50,092 nt of DNA, taken from RGIG3009 sp045595445 (GTDB taxonomy: Bacteria > Bacillota > Clostridia > Oscillospirales > Acutalibacteraceae). Both the position numbers and the translations under genes were made by a program. The notes below the pieces were generated by a model. It did no database searches. It had not been told where the DNA came from and saw only the letters and a list, made by a program, of their open reading frames with translations. The stretch is from contig JAZOAK010000079.1 of assembly GCA_045595445.1 (NCBI GenBank), positions 1-50,092 on the forward strand. Direction: 5' to 3'. This document shows, one piece after another, positions 15,673 to 24,174 of this stretch. Position 1 is the first letter of the stretch; every line of letters begins with the position of its first letter.

Positions 15673-16884
15673 ATGAATCTCTTGAACAAGAAAACCGTGG
15701 AAGATCTGCAAGTTAGGGCGAAGCGCGTGTTGGTGCGTTGCGACTTCAACGTGCCGCTGAAAAACGGCGTGATTACGGATGAAAACCGTATTGTGGCGGC
15801 TCTTCCCACGATCAAGTATCTGATGAATCAGGGTGCCAAGGTTATTCTGTGCTCCCACCTCGGCAAGCCGAAGGGCGAGCCGAAGCCGGAATATTCGCTG
15901 GCACCGGTTGCGGTGCGCCTGAGCGAAAAACTTAACTGCAAAGTTGTGTTCGCGGCGGACGATGAGGTCGTCGGCGCAAATGCCCGCAAAGCGGTTGACG
16001 CAATGAAAGACGGCGAGGTCGTTCTGTTGCAAAACACCCGCTATCGTGCAGAGGAAACCAAGAACGGTGAAGCGTTCTCCAAAGAGCTGGCTTCGTTGTG
16101 CGATCTGTTTGTTAACGACGCGTTCGGTGCGGCACACCGCGCTCACTGCTCCACCGTCGGTGTGGCATCCTACGTGGAAGAGTCCGCCAACGGTTACCTG
16201 ATGGCAAAAGAGATCGAGTTCCTCGGCAACGCGGTGGAAAATCCGGTTCGCCCGTTCGTTACCATCTTGGGCGGTGCGAAAGTGGCGGACAAGCTGAACG
16301 TTATCGAGAACCTGCTGAACAAAGCCGATACCCTTATCATCGGCGGCGGTATGGCGTACACCTTCCTTGCGGCGAAGGGGTATTCGGTCGGCACTTCTCT
16401 GCTCGACAACGAGAAGATCGAGTATTGTCGTGAGATGCTCGCGCGTGCTGAGCAGAAAGGCGTGAAGCTGTTGCTTCCGGTCGATTGCAAGATTGCCAAA
16501 GCCTTCCCCGATCCGATCGACGGTCCGATCGACGTTGAAGTAGTTGCGGCGGATGCGATCCCGGCTGACATGATGAGCTTGGATATCGGTCCGAAAACGG
16601 CTGAATTGTTTGCAAACGAAGTGAAATCCGCTAAGACGGTCGTGTGGAACGGCCCGATGGGCGTGTTTGAGAACCCCATTTTGGCGGAAGGTACCATTGC
16701 GGTTGCCAAAGCACTTGCTGAAACGGATGCCACCACCATCATCGGCGGCGGCGACTCCGCGGCGGCTGTGAACACCTTGGGCTTCGGTGATAAGATGAGT
16801 CATATTTCCACCGGTGGCGGCGCTTCTTTGGAATTTTTAGAGGGCAAAGAGCTTCCCGGCATTGTGGCAATGAGTGATAAATAA
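15673..16884 (+). CDS. pgk: Phosphoglycerate kinase
   Basis: Pgk transfers phosphate between 1,3-bisphosphoglycerate and ADP, the first ATP-forming step of glycolysis. The 403-residue product has the bilobal signature: VLVRCDFNVPL near the N terminus, the basic HLGKPKG, the central FVTILGGAKVADK, and the nucleotide-lobe VWNGPMGVFE and GGGDSAAA. Length is normal. The ATG follows AAAGGGGAATCC. It heads a three-gene glycolytic operon. gapA and eno are not in the window. Confidence 0.99.
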   Translation: MNLLNKKTVEDLQVRAKRVLVRCDFNVPLKNGVITDENRIVAALPTIKYLMNQGAKVILCSHLGKPKGEPKPEYSLAPVAVRLSEKLNCKVVFAADDEVVGANARKAVDAMKDGEVVLLQNTRYRAEETKNGEAFSKELASLCDLFVNDAFGAAHRAHCSTVGVASYVEESANGYLMAKEIEFLGNAVENPVRPFVTILGGAKVADKLNVIENLLNKADTLIIGGGMAYTFLAAKGYSVGTSLLDNEKIEYCREMLARAEQKGVKLLLPVDCKIAKAFPDPIDGPIDVEVVAADAIPADMMSLDIGPKTAELFANEVKSAKTVVWNGPMGVFENPILAEGTIAVAKALAETDATTIIGGGDSAAAVNTLGFGDKMSHISTGGGASLEFLEGKELPGIVAMSDK

Positions 16885-16909
16885 TCCGAGAAAGGATAGG
16901 AAGAATAGT

Positions 16910-17662
16910 ATGGGTAAGTATGTTATTGCGGGTAACTGGAAAATGAACAAGACCCCCGCAGAAGCTGTGGAATTGATCGAGGCGATCAAACCATTGGTTG
17001 CAGACGCGACCTGTGACGTGGTTGTCGGTGTTCCGTTTGTGGATCTGCCGGCTGCCTTGGAAGCTGTTAAAGGCAGCAAGATCGGCGTTGCCGCTCAGAA
17101 CTGTCACTGGGAGAAATCCGGTGCGTACACCGGCGAGATCTCCGCTGAAATGCTGAAAGCGATGAAGGTCGGTTACGTGATCTTAGGTCACAGCGAGCGC
17201 CGCACCTATTTCGGCGATACCGACGTTACCGTTCAGAAGCGTATGCGCGCCGCGTTGGATGCGGGTCTGACCGTGATCCTGTGCGTGGGCGAGTATCTGG
17301 AACAGCGTGAGCAGGGCATCACCGGCGAGATCGTTGCCATGCAGACGAAAGTCGCGCTCGGCGGTGTGTCTGAGGAAGAACTCGCACGCGTGATCATCGC
17401 GTATGAGCCGGTTTGGGCGATTGGTACCGGCCGCACCGCTACGGCTGAGCAGGCAAACGAGGTCTGCGCTCAGATCCGTGACGTGATTGCCGGCTTGTAT
17501 AACGCGGATGCCGCAAAAGCGGTCACCATTCAGTACGGTGGTTCCATGAACGCGGCAAACGCGGCAGAGCTGCTTGCACAGTCCGACGTTGACGGCGGTT
17601 TGATCGGCGGCGCTTCGCTGAAGCCCGCAGACTTTGCTACCATCGTTGCGGCGGCGAAATAA
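16910..17662 (+). CDS. tpiA: Triosephosphate isomerase
   Basis: TpiA interconverts dihydroxyacetone phosphate and glyceraldehyde 3-phosphate. The 250-residue TIM barrel has GNWKMNKT at the N terminus (substrate Asn/Lys), GHSERR with the catalytic His, AYEPVWAIGTG with the catalytic Glu, and YGGSMNAANA at the phosphate-binding end. The start at 16910 gives the canonical MGKYVIAGNWKMN; an upstream in-frame ATG at 16874 would add a non-conserved overlap with pgk. Gap to pgk is 25 bases. Confidence 0.99.
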   Translation: MGKYVIAGNWKMNKTPAEAVELIEAIKPLVADATCDVVVGVPFVDLPAALEAVKGSKIGVAAQNCHWEKSGAYTGEISAEMLKAMKVGYVILGHSERRTYFGDTDVTVQKRMRAALDAGLTVILCVGEYLEQREQGITGEIVAMQTKVALGGVSEEELARVIIAYEPVWAIGTGRTATAEQANEVCAQIRDVIAGLYNADAAKAVTIQYGGSMNAANAAELLAQSDVDGGLIGGASLKPADFATIVAAAK

Positions 17663-17679
17663 GTTACGTTTTCAACAGT

Positions 17680-17710
17680 GGGCGCAAGGTTTGTTAAAAA
17701 TCTTGCGCCC
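17680..17710 (+). promoter_or_regulatory. Intercistronic hairpin between tpiA and gpmI
   Basis: GGGCGCAAG (17680-17688) and CTTGCGCCC (17702-17710) form a perfect 9-bp GC-rich stem with a 13-base loop. No T-run follows, and the gpmI ribosome binding site begins 8 bases later. It may be an mRNA-stabilising or attenuating element rather than a full terminator. Confidence 0.6.
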
Positions 17711-17730
17711 ATGTAATGAGGGAGAATATG

Positions 17731-19248
17731 ATGAAAAAACCATTAGTGTTGATTATTATGGACGGTTTCGGCTTGAACGACGCTGTGATGGGCAATGCCA
17801 TCAAAGCCGCCGCTACCCCGAACCTTTCCAAGATCTTTGCTGAAAATCCGTTTACTGCTATCGGTGCTTCCGGTATGGACGTTGGTCTGCCGGACGGACA
17901 AATGGGTAACAGCGAGGTCGGTCATACCAACATCGGTGCCGGTCGTGTGGTCTATCAGGAATTGACCCGCATTACCAAATCGATTAAAGACGGCGATTTC
18001 TTCCGGAATGCCGCTCTCAAAAACGCGATGGAGAATGCAAAAGGCGACAAAGCGCTGCATCTTATCGGGCTTTTGTCCGACGGCGGTGTGCACAGCCACT
18101 TGACCCATCTGTATGGGTTGGTGGAGATGGCGAAAAAGTCCGGCGTTGATAACGTGTTCGTGCATTGCTTAATGGACGGTCGCGACGTGCCGCCGACATC
18201 GGGTAAAGAGTTCGTGGCGCAGTTGCAGGCACAGATGAAAGAGATCGGTGTCGGCAGTATCGCCACCGTGATGGGTCGTTACTATGCGATGGACCGTGAT
18301 AATCGTTGGGAGCGCGTGGAAAAAGCGTATGCCGCGATGGTGTACGGCGAGGGTGTGAAAAATGCCGACGCCGTGGACGTGATGGCAAAATCGTATGACG
18401 AGGGTGTGACCGACGAGTTTGTCGTTCCCGCGGTATGCGATGAAAACGGCAAGATCAAAGCGGGCGACAGCGTGGTGTTCTTCAATTTCCGTCCCGACCG
18501 TGCGCGGGAGATCACCCGCACCTTTGTGGATCCGGAGTTTGTCGGTTTTGAACGTAAAAACGGGTTCTTCCCGCTTACCTACGTGTGCATGACGCAGTAC
18601 GATGCGACCATGCCGAACGTCGACGTTGCGTTCCGTCCGCAGTCGCTTAACAACACGCTGGGTGAATATCTTGGTAAGAACGGCATGACGCAGTTGCGCA
18701 TTGCGGAGACCGAGAAATACGCGCACGTAACCTTCTTCTTCAACGGCGGTGTAGAGCGCGAGTTTGAGGGCGAGGATCGCGTACTGATCAACTCTCCCAA
18801 GGTCGCGACCTACGACCTGCAACCCGAAATGAGCGCTTACCCTGTGTGTGATGCGGTGGTCGAGCGTATTCGTTCCGGTAAATACGACGTGATCATCCTG
18901 AACTACGCCAACTGCGACATGGTTGGACATACCGGTGTGTTTGATGCAGCAAAAGCGGCGGTGGAAGCGGTGGATACTTGCGTCGGCAAAACGGTGGATG
19001 CTGTGCTGGAAATGGGCGGCGTGGCACTCATCACCGCCGACCACGGCAACGCGGATAAGATGCTGGAAGACGACGGCGTTTCGCCGTTTACGGCACACAC
19101 TACCTACCCCGTTCCGTTCTGTGTTGTTGGTCATCCGTGCGAGCTGCGCACCGACGGCGGTCGTCTGTGCGATATTGCTCCTACCATGCTCCAAATCCTC
19201 GGTTTGGAACAACCCGCCGAGATGGACGGACAGAGTTTGATAAAATAA
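17731..19248 (+). CDS. gpmI: 2,3-bisphosphoglycerate-independent phosphoglycerate mutase
   Basis: GpmI converts 3- to 2-phosphoglycerate with two Mn ions and a serine nucleophile. The 505-residue product has the alkaline-phosphatase fold motifs DGFG (Asp11), MGNSEVGHTNIGAGR (Ser61), the insert-domain DGRDVPPTS and GRYYAMDRD, and the metal ligands in NYANCDMVGHTG and TADHGNAD. ATG 17731 is 6 bases from GGAG (17721-17724); adjacent in-frame ATGs at 17728 and 17716 are possible. It closes the pgk-tpiA-gpmI operon. Confidence 0.98.
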   Translation: MKKPLVLIIMDGFGLNDAVMGNAIKAAATPNLSKIFAENPFTAIGASGMDVGLPDGQMGNSEVGHTNIGAGRVVYQELTRITKSIKDGDFFRNAALKNAMENAKGDKALHLIGLLSDGGVHSHLTHLYGLVEMAKKSGVDNVFVHCLMDGRDVPPTSGKEFVAQLQAQMKEIGVGSIATVMGRYYAMDRDNRWERVEKAYAAMVYGEGVKNADAVDVMAKSYDEGVTDEFVVPAVCDENGKIKAGDSVVFFNFRPDRAREITRTFVDPEFVGFERKNGFFPLTYVCMTQYDATMPNVDVAFRPQSLNNTLGEYLGKNGMTQLRIAETEKYAHVTFFFNGGVEREFEGEDRVLINSPKVATYDLQPEMSAYPVCDAVVERIRSGKYDVIILNYANCDMVGHTGVFDAAKAAVEAVDTCVGKTVDAVLEMGGVALITADHGNADKMLEDDGVSPFTAHTTYPVPFCVVGHPCELRTDGGRLCDIAPTMLQILGLEQPAEMDGQSLIK

Positions 19249-19256
19249 AAAGAAAC

Positions 19257-19289
19257 AAAAAAGCGCATCGCTCAATTGAGCGAGGCGCT
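19257..19289. terminator. Terminator between gpmI and rmuC
   Basis: An interrupted palindrome (19262-19289, arms AGCGCaTCGCTCAA and TTGAGCGAgGCGCT) is preceded by A-rich DNA. Read on the minus strand it ends in a T-run, so it mainly serves rmuC. The plus-strand side has only CTTTAAT and would be weaker for gpmI. Confidence 0.8.
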
Positions 19290-19300
19290 CTTTAATCTGT

Positions 19301-20497
19301 TTATTCGGTTTCGATGGGTGGCAACGTGAGGAGATCGTCTGCCTCGGCGGCTTCGACGCCTTCCACGTTGCGCAGATTTTTGAGGATGATGCTGTTGCGG
19401 CGGCGGGCATCGTCCAGCACGTTGCCTGCCTCGTCCACTTTCCTTTTGGCTTTTTCCAAAAGACCCTCGAATTTGTCGTACTGAGTTTTCACCGCGCCCA
19501 GCACTTTCCACACCTCAGCGGCGCGCTTGTCGAGTGCCACCGTGCGGAAACCGATGCGTAGGGTGTTTAGGAATGCGGTGATGGTGGTGGGACCGCACAC
19601 CATGATGCGGTGTTTGTTCTGTAATTCTTCCGCCAACCCCGGGCGACGTAACACTTCGGCGTACAAGCCCTCGGTCGGTAAGAACATGATGGCAAAGTCG
19701 GTGGTTTTCGGCACGTCGATATACAGATCAGCAATGGTTTTTGCCTCGTTGCGGATGGTGCGTTCAAGGGCTTTGGTTGCCGCATCCGCCGCGTCTTTAT
19801 CGGCTTTTTCCGCCGCATCCACCAAGCGCGCGTAATCTTCTTGCGGGAACTTGGAGTCGATGGGCAACCAGATATAGGTGCCGTCCTCGTCGCGTGACGG
19901 GATCTTGACCGCAAATTCCACCTGCTCGCGGTTGCCGCGAATGGAGACGTTTTGTGCGTATTGCTCGGCGGTGAGTGTTTGTTCCAAAATGTTGCCGAGT
20001 TGAACTTCTGCCCAGGTGCCGCGCGCTTTTACGTTTGTGAGCACGCGTTGCAGATCGCTGACACCGCTGGCGAGTTCTTTCATCTCACCGAGCGATTTAT
20101 ACACGCTTTGTAGCTGTTCGCCAACCGTCTTAAAGCTGGAATCCAACCGTTTTGTCAACGTGCTTTGCAGCTTTTCATCCACGGTTTCTCGCATTTGATC
20201 GAGCTTTTTTTCATTGCTTTCCTGCAATCCGCGTACGGCGGTGGTGAGGGTTGCGTTTAATTTTTCTTGATGCTCACCGGAGACCCTTAGAGATTCCTTT
20301 TGCCCCTCGGTGATGGCCTGATTCATTTCCTTTAACGCGCCGCTGAGTTCCTGACGAGTGCTGCGCACCTCGTCGCGCAGGCGCCGTTCCGATTCCTCTA
20401 AGTGTTCGCGGGAATCGGTTTTTGGCTTACGGATGAGCAATAAAATTTGCAGGACAATTACCAACACCAACAGAGCTGCTATCACATACCATTCCAT
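19301..20497 (-). CDS. rmuC: RmuC-family DNA recombination protein
   Basis: RmuC proteins limit inversions between short inverted repeats and are related to the nuclease superfamily. The exact activity is not defined. The 398-residue product has an N-terminal membrane anchor (YVIAALLVLVIVLQILLLI), a long coiled coil (about 25-130), and the RmuC core with GTWAEVQLGNILE, VEFAVKIPS, WLPIDSKFP and GLYAEVL. Its start is 2 bases downstream of the ricT stop, so it is the last gene of a holB-ricT-rmuC operon. Confidence 0.95.
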   Translation of the reverse strand: MEWYVIAALLVLVIVLQILLLIRKPKTDSREHLEESERRLRDEVRSTRQELSGALKEMNQAITEGQKESLRVSGEHQEKLNATLTTAVRGLQESNEKKLDQMRETVDEKLQSTLTKRLDSSFKTVGEQLQSVYKSLGEMKELASGVSDLQRVLTNVKARGTWAEVQLGNILEQTLTAEQYAQNVSIRGNREQVEFAVKIPSRDEDGTYIWLPIDSKFPQEDYARLVDAAEKADKDAADAATKALERTIRNEAKTIADLYIDVPKTTDFAIMFLPTEGLYAEVLRRPGLAEELQNKHRIMVCGPTTITAFLNTLRIGFRTVALDKRAAEVWKVLGAVKTQYDKFEGLLEKAKRKVDEAGNVLDDARRRNSIILKNLRNVEGVEAAEADDLLTLPPIETE

Positions 20498-20499
20498 CG

Positions 20500-21366
20500 T
20501 TATTCAAGCTCCTGTAACTCTTCCTGTTCTTTTTTCTCCGGTTTGTTGTTCTTGCCATCCTTGATGACTTTGATATCGTCGCGGTGCAATGAAACGGGGG
20601 GCGAATCCGGAGCCTTTTCCAGACGCACTTTCAAGTTGCCCGAAAGGATATTGACTTCAACCACCGTGCCGCGCCCCTCGGGTGTGTTGACAAGAGCACC
20701 CTGCTTGGGCGTTACTTTGATGAGTGAAGAATAGGTATCCTGCTCATATTTTAAGCAGCACATCAATCTGCCGCAAGATCCCGAGATTTTGGTGGGGTTG
20801 AGAGATAAGCCCTGTTCTTTTGCCATCTTGATGGATACCGGTTGGAAATCGGGCAAGAATTGGGCACAACACAGCGGTCTGCCGCAGATGCCGAGTCCGC
20901 CGAGCATTTTGGCTTCGTCGCGCACGCCGATCTGCCGCAACTCGATGCGGGTGTGGAACAAGCCCGCGAGGTCTTTGACAAGGTTGCGGAAATCCACGCG
21001 TCCCTCGGCGGTAAAATAAAAGAGGATTTTGGAATTATCGAAGGCATATTCCGCGCTGATGAGCTTCATTTCCAGTTTGTGTGCCGCGATGCGTTCTTCA
21101 CACAGTTTAAGCGCTTGCACTTCCTTTTCTGCATTTTCCTTAGCATGGCGCACGTCGTCCTCCGTTGCCGGACGCACGACGGCTTTGAGCGGCTGAATGA
21201 TTTCGGAATCCTCCATGTCGCGATTCTCCATCACGACCTCACCGCATTCCAAACCGCGGGAGGTTTCCACGATGGCGTGATCGCCCTTGCGGAAGAGGTG
21301 CCCCGCGGAGGCGAAATAATACACTTTTCCCATGTTCTTAAAGCGAACACCGATAATATTGGTCAT
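20500..21366 (-). CDS. ricT: PSP1/RicT (YaaT) family protein
   Basis: In B. subtilis, YaaT/RicT acts in the Y-complex that binds iron-sulfur clusters and adjusts RNase Y-dependent mRNA processing, sporulation and competence. The 288-residue product has the PSP1 domain with two cysteine clusters, GGLGICGRPLCC and SGSCGRLMCCLKYE, that match the cluster-binding pattern. The gene directly follows holB (12-base gap, AGGAAGGAG site), as it does in B. subtilis. The name is by family and position; the partner proteins are not in the window. Confidence 0.93.
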   Translation of the reverse strand: MTNIIGVRFKNMGKVYYFASAGHLFRKGDHAIVETSRGLECGEVVMENRDMEDSEIIQPLKAVVRPATEDDVRHAKENAEKEVQALKLCEERIAAHKLEMKLISAEYAFDNSKILFYFTAEGRVDFRNLVKDLAGLFHTRIELRQIGVRDEAKMLGGLGICGRPLCCAQFLPDFQPVSIKMAKEQGLSLNPTKISGSCGRLMCCLKYEQDTYSSLIKVTPKQGALVNTPEGRGTVVEVNILSGNLKVRLEKAPDSPPVSLHRDDIKVIKDGKNNKPEKKEQEELQELE

Positions 21367-21378
21367 AGCGACTCCTTC

Positions 21379-22383
21379 CTATCGTCCTGCGGCACGTCTG
21401 AGACGCGCACAGAAAATGGTTAAAAATAACGTATGGTTCATGTTAAAGAACCGTGCCGTTTGCAGTTCTTCAATTACGGTAATCAATGCCAACAGTTGCC
21501 CCCGCGTCAGCGAGCGCGAAAGCGCTTTGGCTGTTTCCGAGGAAGTGCCCAAAAATGCCGTGTGACCGACTTTGGCGACCAGTGCATCGCGGAAAATGAG
21601 TTTGAGGCCGCTGAGCACCGCCGACACACGATCTTTTTGCTTTTCGAGCGGTGCCGTGGCGGTCAGCAACGACAACTCGGTGGGGGCGGTAACGGCAGAG
21701 GCGATGGACGGCAAGAGCTCTAAGATTTCCTTGTACGAGCCGTCTGATAATCCGTCGAGCGCCTGCCCGATGATGCCGCCCCACAGCGATGCGGCGCGGG
21801 AAAGTTCCTCGTCTGCCACGTTGGGTAAGCGACGGCGCAACACAGCGACCGCTTCTTCTGCGGATACGGCGCCGAGCGGTACGGCAAACACGCGCGAACG
21901 TACGGTTTCAAGCAACTGGGAACGTTGCTCGCAGGTCAGAATAAAGCGCACGTGCGGGGGTGGTTCTTCCAACACTTTGAGCAAGGAGTTTTGCGCCTGC
22001 TCGGTCATGTTTTGCACGTCACACAGAATAAAGACGCGCACCGATGCTTCGTTCGGTCGCACGTAGACTTCTTCCCGCAATTCGCGTACGACGTCAATAT
22101 GAAATGAGCGCGCTTCTCCCCCACCGCCGATTTCGGTAATGTCGGGATGATTACCCGAAAAGGCTTTGTGACAAGCAGGGCAACCGCCGCAAGGCTTTTC
22201 ACCCCCGGAACGACAGACCGCCGCCGCGGCGAGCTGCCGCGCCAAGGTGCGGCGACCGCTTCCCACAGGCCCTTCCAAAAGGATGGCGTGCGGAAATGCG
22301 CCGGCATCCAAGCGGGAGGAAAGCAGAGCTTTTGCCGCCGAATTGCCTGCAAAAACAGACCCGTCCGGTAACGTCCAGTTCAT
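21379..22383 (-). CDS. holB: DNA polymerase III delta prime subunit
   Basis: Delta prime is the stationary part of the clamp-loader complex that opens DnaN rings. The 334-residue AAA+ protein has a P-loop GPVGSGRRT (38-46) where the usual Lys is Arg, consistent with the non-hydrolysing role of delta prime. It also has a four-cysteine zinc module (Cys57, 65, 68, 71) and the NSLLKVLEEPP motif. The usual SRC arginine-finger motif appears as SRV (RSRVFAVP). It heads the holB-ricT-rmuC operon and is divergent from the zinc transporter genes. Confidence 0.95.
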   Translation of the reverse strand: MNWTLPDGSVFAGNSAAKALLSSRLDAGAFPHAILLEGPVGSGRRTLARQLAAAAVCRSGGEKPCGGCPACHKAFSGNHPDITEIGGGGEARSFHIDVVRELREEVYVRPNEASVRVFILCDVQNMTEQAQNSLLKVLEEPPPHVRFILTCEQRSQLLETVRSRVFAVPLGAVSAEEAVAVLRRRLPNVADEELSRAASLWGGIIGQALDGLSDGSYKEILELLPSIASAVTAPTELSLLTATAPLEKQKDRVSAVLSGLKLIFRDALVAKVGHTAFLGTSSETAKALSRSLTRGQLLALITVIEELQTARFFNMNHTLFLTIFCARLRRAAGR

Positions 22384-22403
22384 ACGCTCTCCCCCTTCGT
22401 TCC

Positions 22404-22420
22404 ATACTTAATATAAGTAT
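22404..22420. promoter_or_regulatory. Palindrome overlapping the holB promoter
   Basis: ATACTTA (22404-22410) and TAAGTAT (22414-22420) form 7-bp perfect arms around ATA. The element overlaps the holB -10 and lies about 33 bases upstream of the znuA -35. It could be an operator, but it does not match the B. subtilis Zur box, so this is only a candidate. Confidence 0.4.
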
Positions 22421-22444
22421 ACAGCACTTTTGCTCATCTGACAA
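22416..22444 (-). promoter_or_regulatory. Promoter of holB-ricT-rmuC
   Basis: On the minus strand, TTGTCA (complement of 22439-22444), a 17-bp spacer and TATACT (complement of 22416-22421) lie about 33 bases before the holB start. Confidence 0.75.
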
Positions 22445-22452
22445 GAATTTTC

Positions 22453-22481
22453 TTGACAACTTCGGTGGAAAGCCGTACCAT
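22453..22481 (+). promoter_or_regulatory. Promoter of znuA-znuC-znuB
   Basis: TTGACA (22453-22458), a 17-bp spacer and TACCAT (22476-22481) precede znuA by about 30 bases. Its -35 is only 8 bases from the divergent holB -35, so the two promoters are back to back. Confidence 0.75.
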
Positions 22482-22510
22482 TTTATTAAACAAACAGAAG
22501 GAGGGAGACT

Positions 22511-23440
22511 GTGAAGACGAGATACGGCAAAGTGCTGATTTTGCTTTGTGTTATTACGATCATTTCGTTGGGAATAACCGCCGTGCTCGGCGTAAAACCA
22601 TCCCAAAATACCGACGACCTGTCGGTGGTGGCGAGTTTTTATCCGCTGTATACCGCGGCGCTGAACGTGGTCGGCGCGTGCGACGGTGTTACGGTTTCCT
22701 GCCTTACCGGACCTCAGACGGGCTGCCTGCACGATTATCAGCTTTCCCCTGCCGAACGCGCCGCACTTGGCGAGGCGGACGTGCTGATACAAAACGGCGG
22801 CGGGATGGAATCGTTCTTAGAAGCCGCACAAAAATCCTTACCGGGACTTACCGTGATTGATACATCCGCAGGACTTGACCTGCTGAGCTGTGAAGAACCT
22901 GATCACGACCATGACCACGGCCACGACCACAGTGTGAATGCGCATTTATGGGTGGACCCTGCTCTCTATGCCGAGCAAGTGAAGCGCGTGCGTGACGGAT
23001 TGTGCGCGGCAGATCCCGCCCATGCGGCGGAATATACCGCCAACGCCGAAGCGTATTTGGAAAAAATTGCGGCGGTGGAGCAACAGTTGAGTGAAACCAG
23101 TCTCCCCTTTTCTCACGCCTTGCTTTTCCATGAGTCGGTGGCATATGCGGCAAGGGCGATTCATCTTGAAACGGTTGGCACCATTCCTCTTGGCGAGGAG
23201 GCGATCGCGTCTGCTGCCGAGTTGACGGAGATAGCAGATGCGCTGAAAGGGAAAGCGGTATTGCTTCTCTATGACAAACAATACCCCGTGCTGTATGAGT
23301 CTCTGGCGGGTTATGCCGACAAGGCGGCAATCGTGCGGTGGGATAGTGCCGTGAAACCGATAAGCGGGGTGGCGGCAAAGGATGCGTGGCTGGTTGCCAT
23401 GCAACAAAACATCAACGCGTTAAAGGAGGCGGCGACATGA
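22511..23440 (+). CDS. znuA: Zinc ABC transporter, substrate-binding protein
   Basis: This cluster A-I binding protein captures Zn (or Mn) for the ZnuBC importer. The 309-residue product has a hydrophobic N-terminal segment (about 8-27), VVASFYPLY, CLHDYQLSP with a metal-ligand His, a His/Asp-rich loop (HDHDHGHDH, about 131-139) typical of zinc rather than manganese binders, AHLWVDP with a second ligand His, and LLFHESVAYAA with the third. The start is GTG behind GGAGGGAG. There is no lipobox cysteine at the end of the hydrophobic segment, unusual for a Gram-positive binding protein. Confidence 0.93.
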   Translation: MKTRYGKVLILLCVITIISLGITAVLGVKPSQNTDDLSVVASFYPLYTAALNVVGACDGVTVSCLTGPQTGCLHDYQLSPAERAALGEADVLIQNGGGMESFLEAAQKSLPGLTVIDTSAGLDLLSCEEPDHDHDHGHDHSVNAHLWVDPALYAEQVKRVRDGLCAADPAHAAEYTANAEAYLEKIAAVEQQLSETSLPFSHALLFHESVAYAARAIHLETVGTIPLGEEAIASAAELTEIADALKGKAVLLLYDKQYPVLYESLAGYADKAAIVRWDSAVKPISGVAAKDAWLVAMQQNINALKEAAT

Positions 23441-24174
23441 GTTCGTGCGGGTTGCACTGCTTGAAGATTTCACATATTGACGTGCAAGCGGATGGACACA
23501 CCTTGCTGAAAGACGTTAACTTACACGTGCATTGCGGAGAGTTGACCGCTATCATCGGTCGCAACGGTGCGGGAAAAACGACGTTGCTCAAAGCGCTTTT
23601 GGGGGAGATCCCGCATGGCGGCAGTGTGGAGTTTTCCGGTCATAACGGCACTCCCGTTGTGGGCGGGAAACCACGCATCGGATACGTGCCGCAAGCACTT
23701 TCCATCGACCGAAATACACCCGCATCGGTGTATGATATGCTGTTGTCGTTGACGGAGGGGTATCCGGCGTTTTTCCCTAAACGTCGAAAAACGGTGGAAA
23801 CGTTTCGTGCGCATCTTGCGCGTTTTCGCGCCGCAGAGTTGCTTGATCAGCCGATCGGACGGTTGTCCGGCGGTGAACTGCAACGGGTACTGCTTTCTGC
23901 CGCCACCCTGCCGACACCCGACTTGCTCATTTTGGACGAGCCGGTATCGGGCGTAGACAGTAGCGGCCTTGCCGAGTTTTACGATTTGTTGCAGCAGTTA
24001 AAAGAGCAGGAGGATATGGTGATCTTGCTCGTTTCTCATGATTTGGAGTTTGTGCGCCGACACGCGGATAAAGTCGTTTTGTTGGATAAAACGGTTCAAG
24101 CGTTTGCATCACCCGACGAGGTGTTTGCCACCGAGGCGTTTCACAAGGCGTTTGCGGGAGGTGATGCGCGATGA
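23437..24174 (+). CDS. znuC: Zinc ABC transporter, ATP-binding protein
   Basis: This ATPase powers the ZnuB channel. The 245-residue product has Walker A GRNGAGKTT, the Q-loop region GYVPQALSI, the ABC signature LSGGELQR, Walker B LLILDEPVSGVD and the switch His in LLVSHD. The ATG at 23437 overlaps the znuA TGA (ATGA) and has AAAGGAGG ahead of it. A longer in-frame reading from 23386 overlaps znuA and is not preferred. It overlaps znuB by 4 bases in the same way. Confidence 0.95.
   Translation: MSSCGLHCLKISHIDVQADGHTLLKDVNLHVHCGELTAIIGRNGAGKTTLLKALLGEIPHGGSVEFSGHNGTPVVGGKPRIGYVPQALSIDRNTPASVYDMLLSLTEGYPAFFPKRRKTVETFRAHLARFRAAELLDQPIGRLSGGELQRVLLSAATLPTPDLLILDEPVSGVDSSGLAEFYDLLQQLKEQEDMVILLVSHDLEFVRRHADKVVLLDKTVQAFASPDEVFATEAFHKAFAGGDAR

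Noticed and set aside
15469..16803. Long minus-strand open frames over pgk and, similarly, gpmI (18169-19410) and gyrA (10454-11479)
   Set aside because: All lie opposite strongly conserved genes with strong codon bias; no family features were found.
22404..22481. A B. subtilis-type Zur box upstream of znuA
   Set aside because: No sequence close to TCGTAATNATTACGA was found; only an unrelated palindrome is present.
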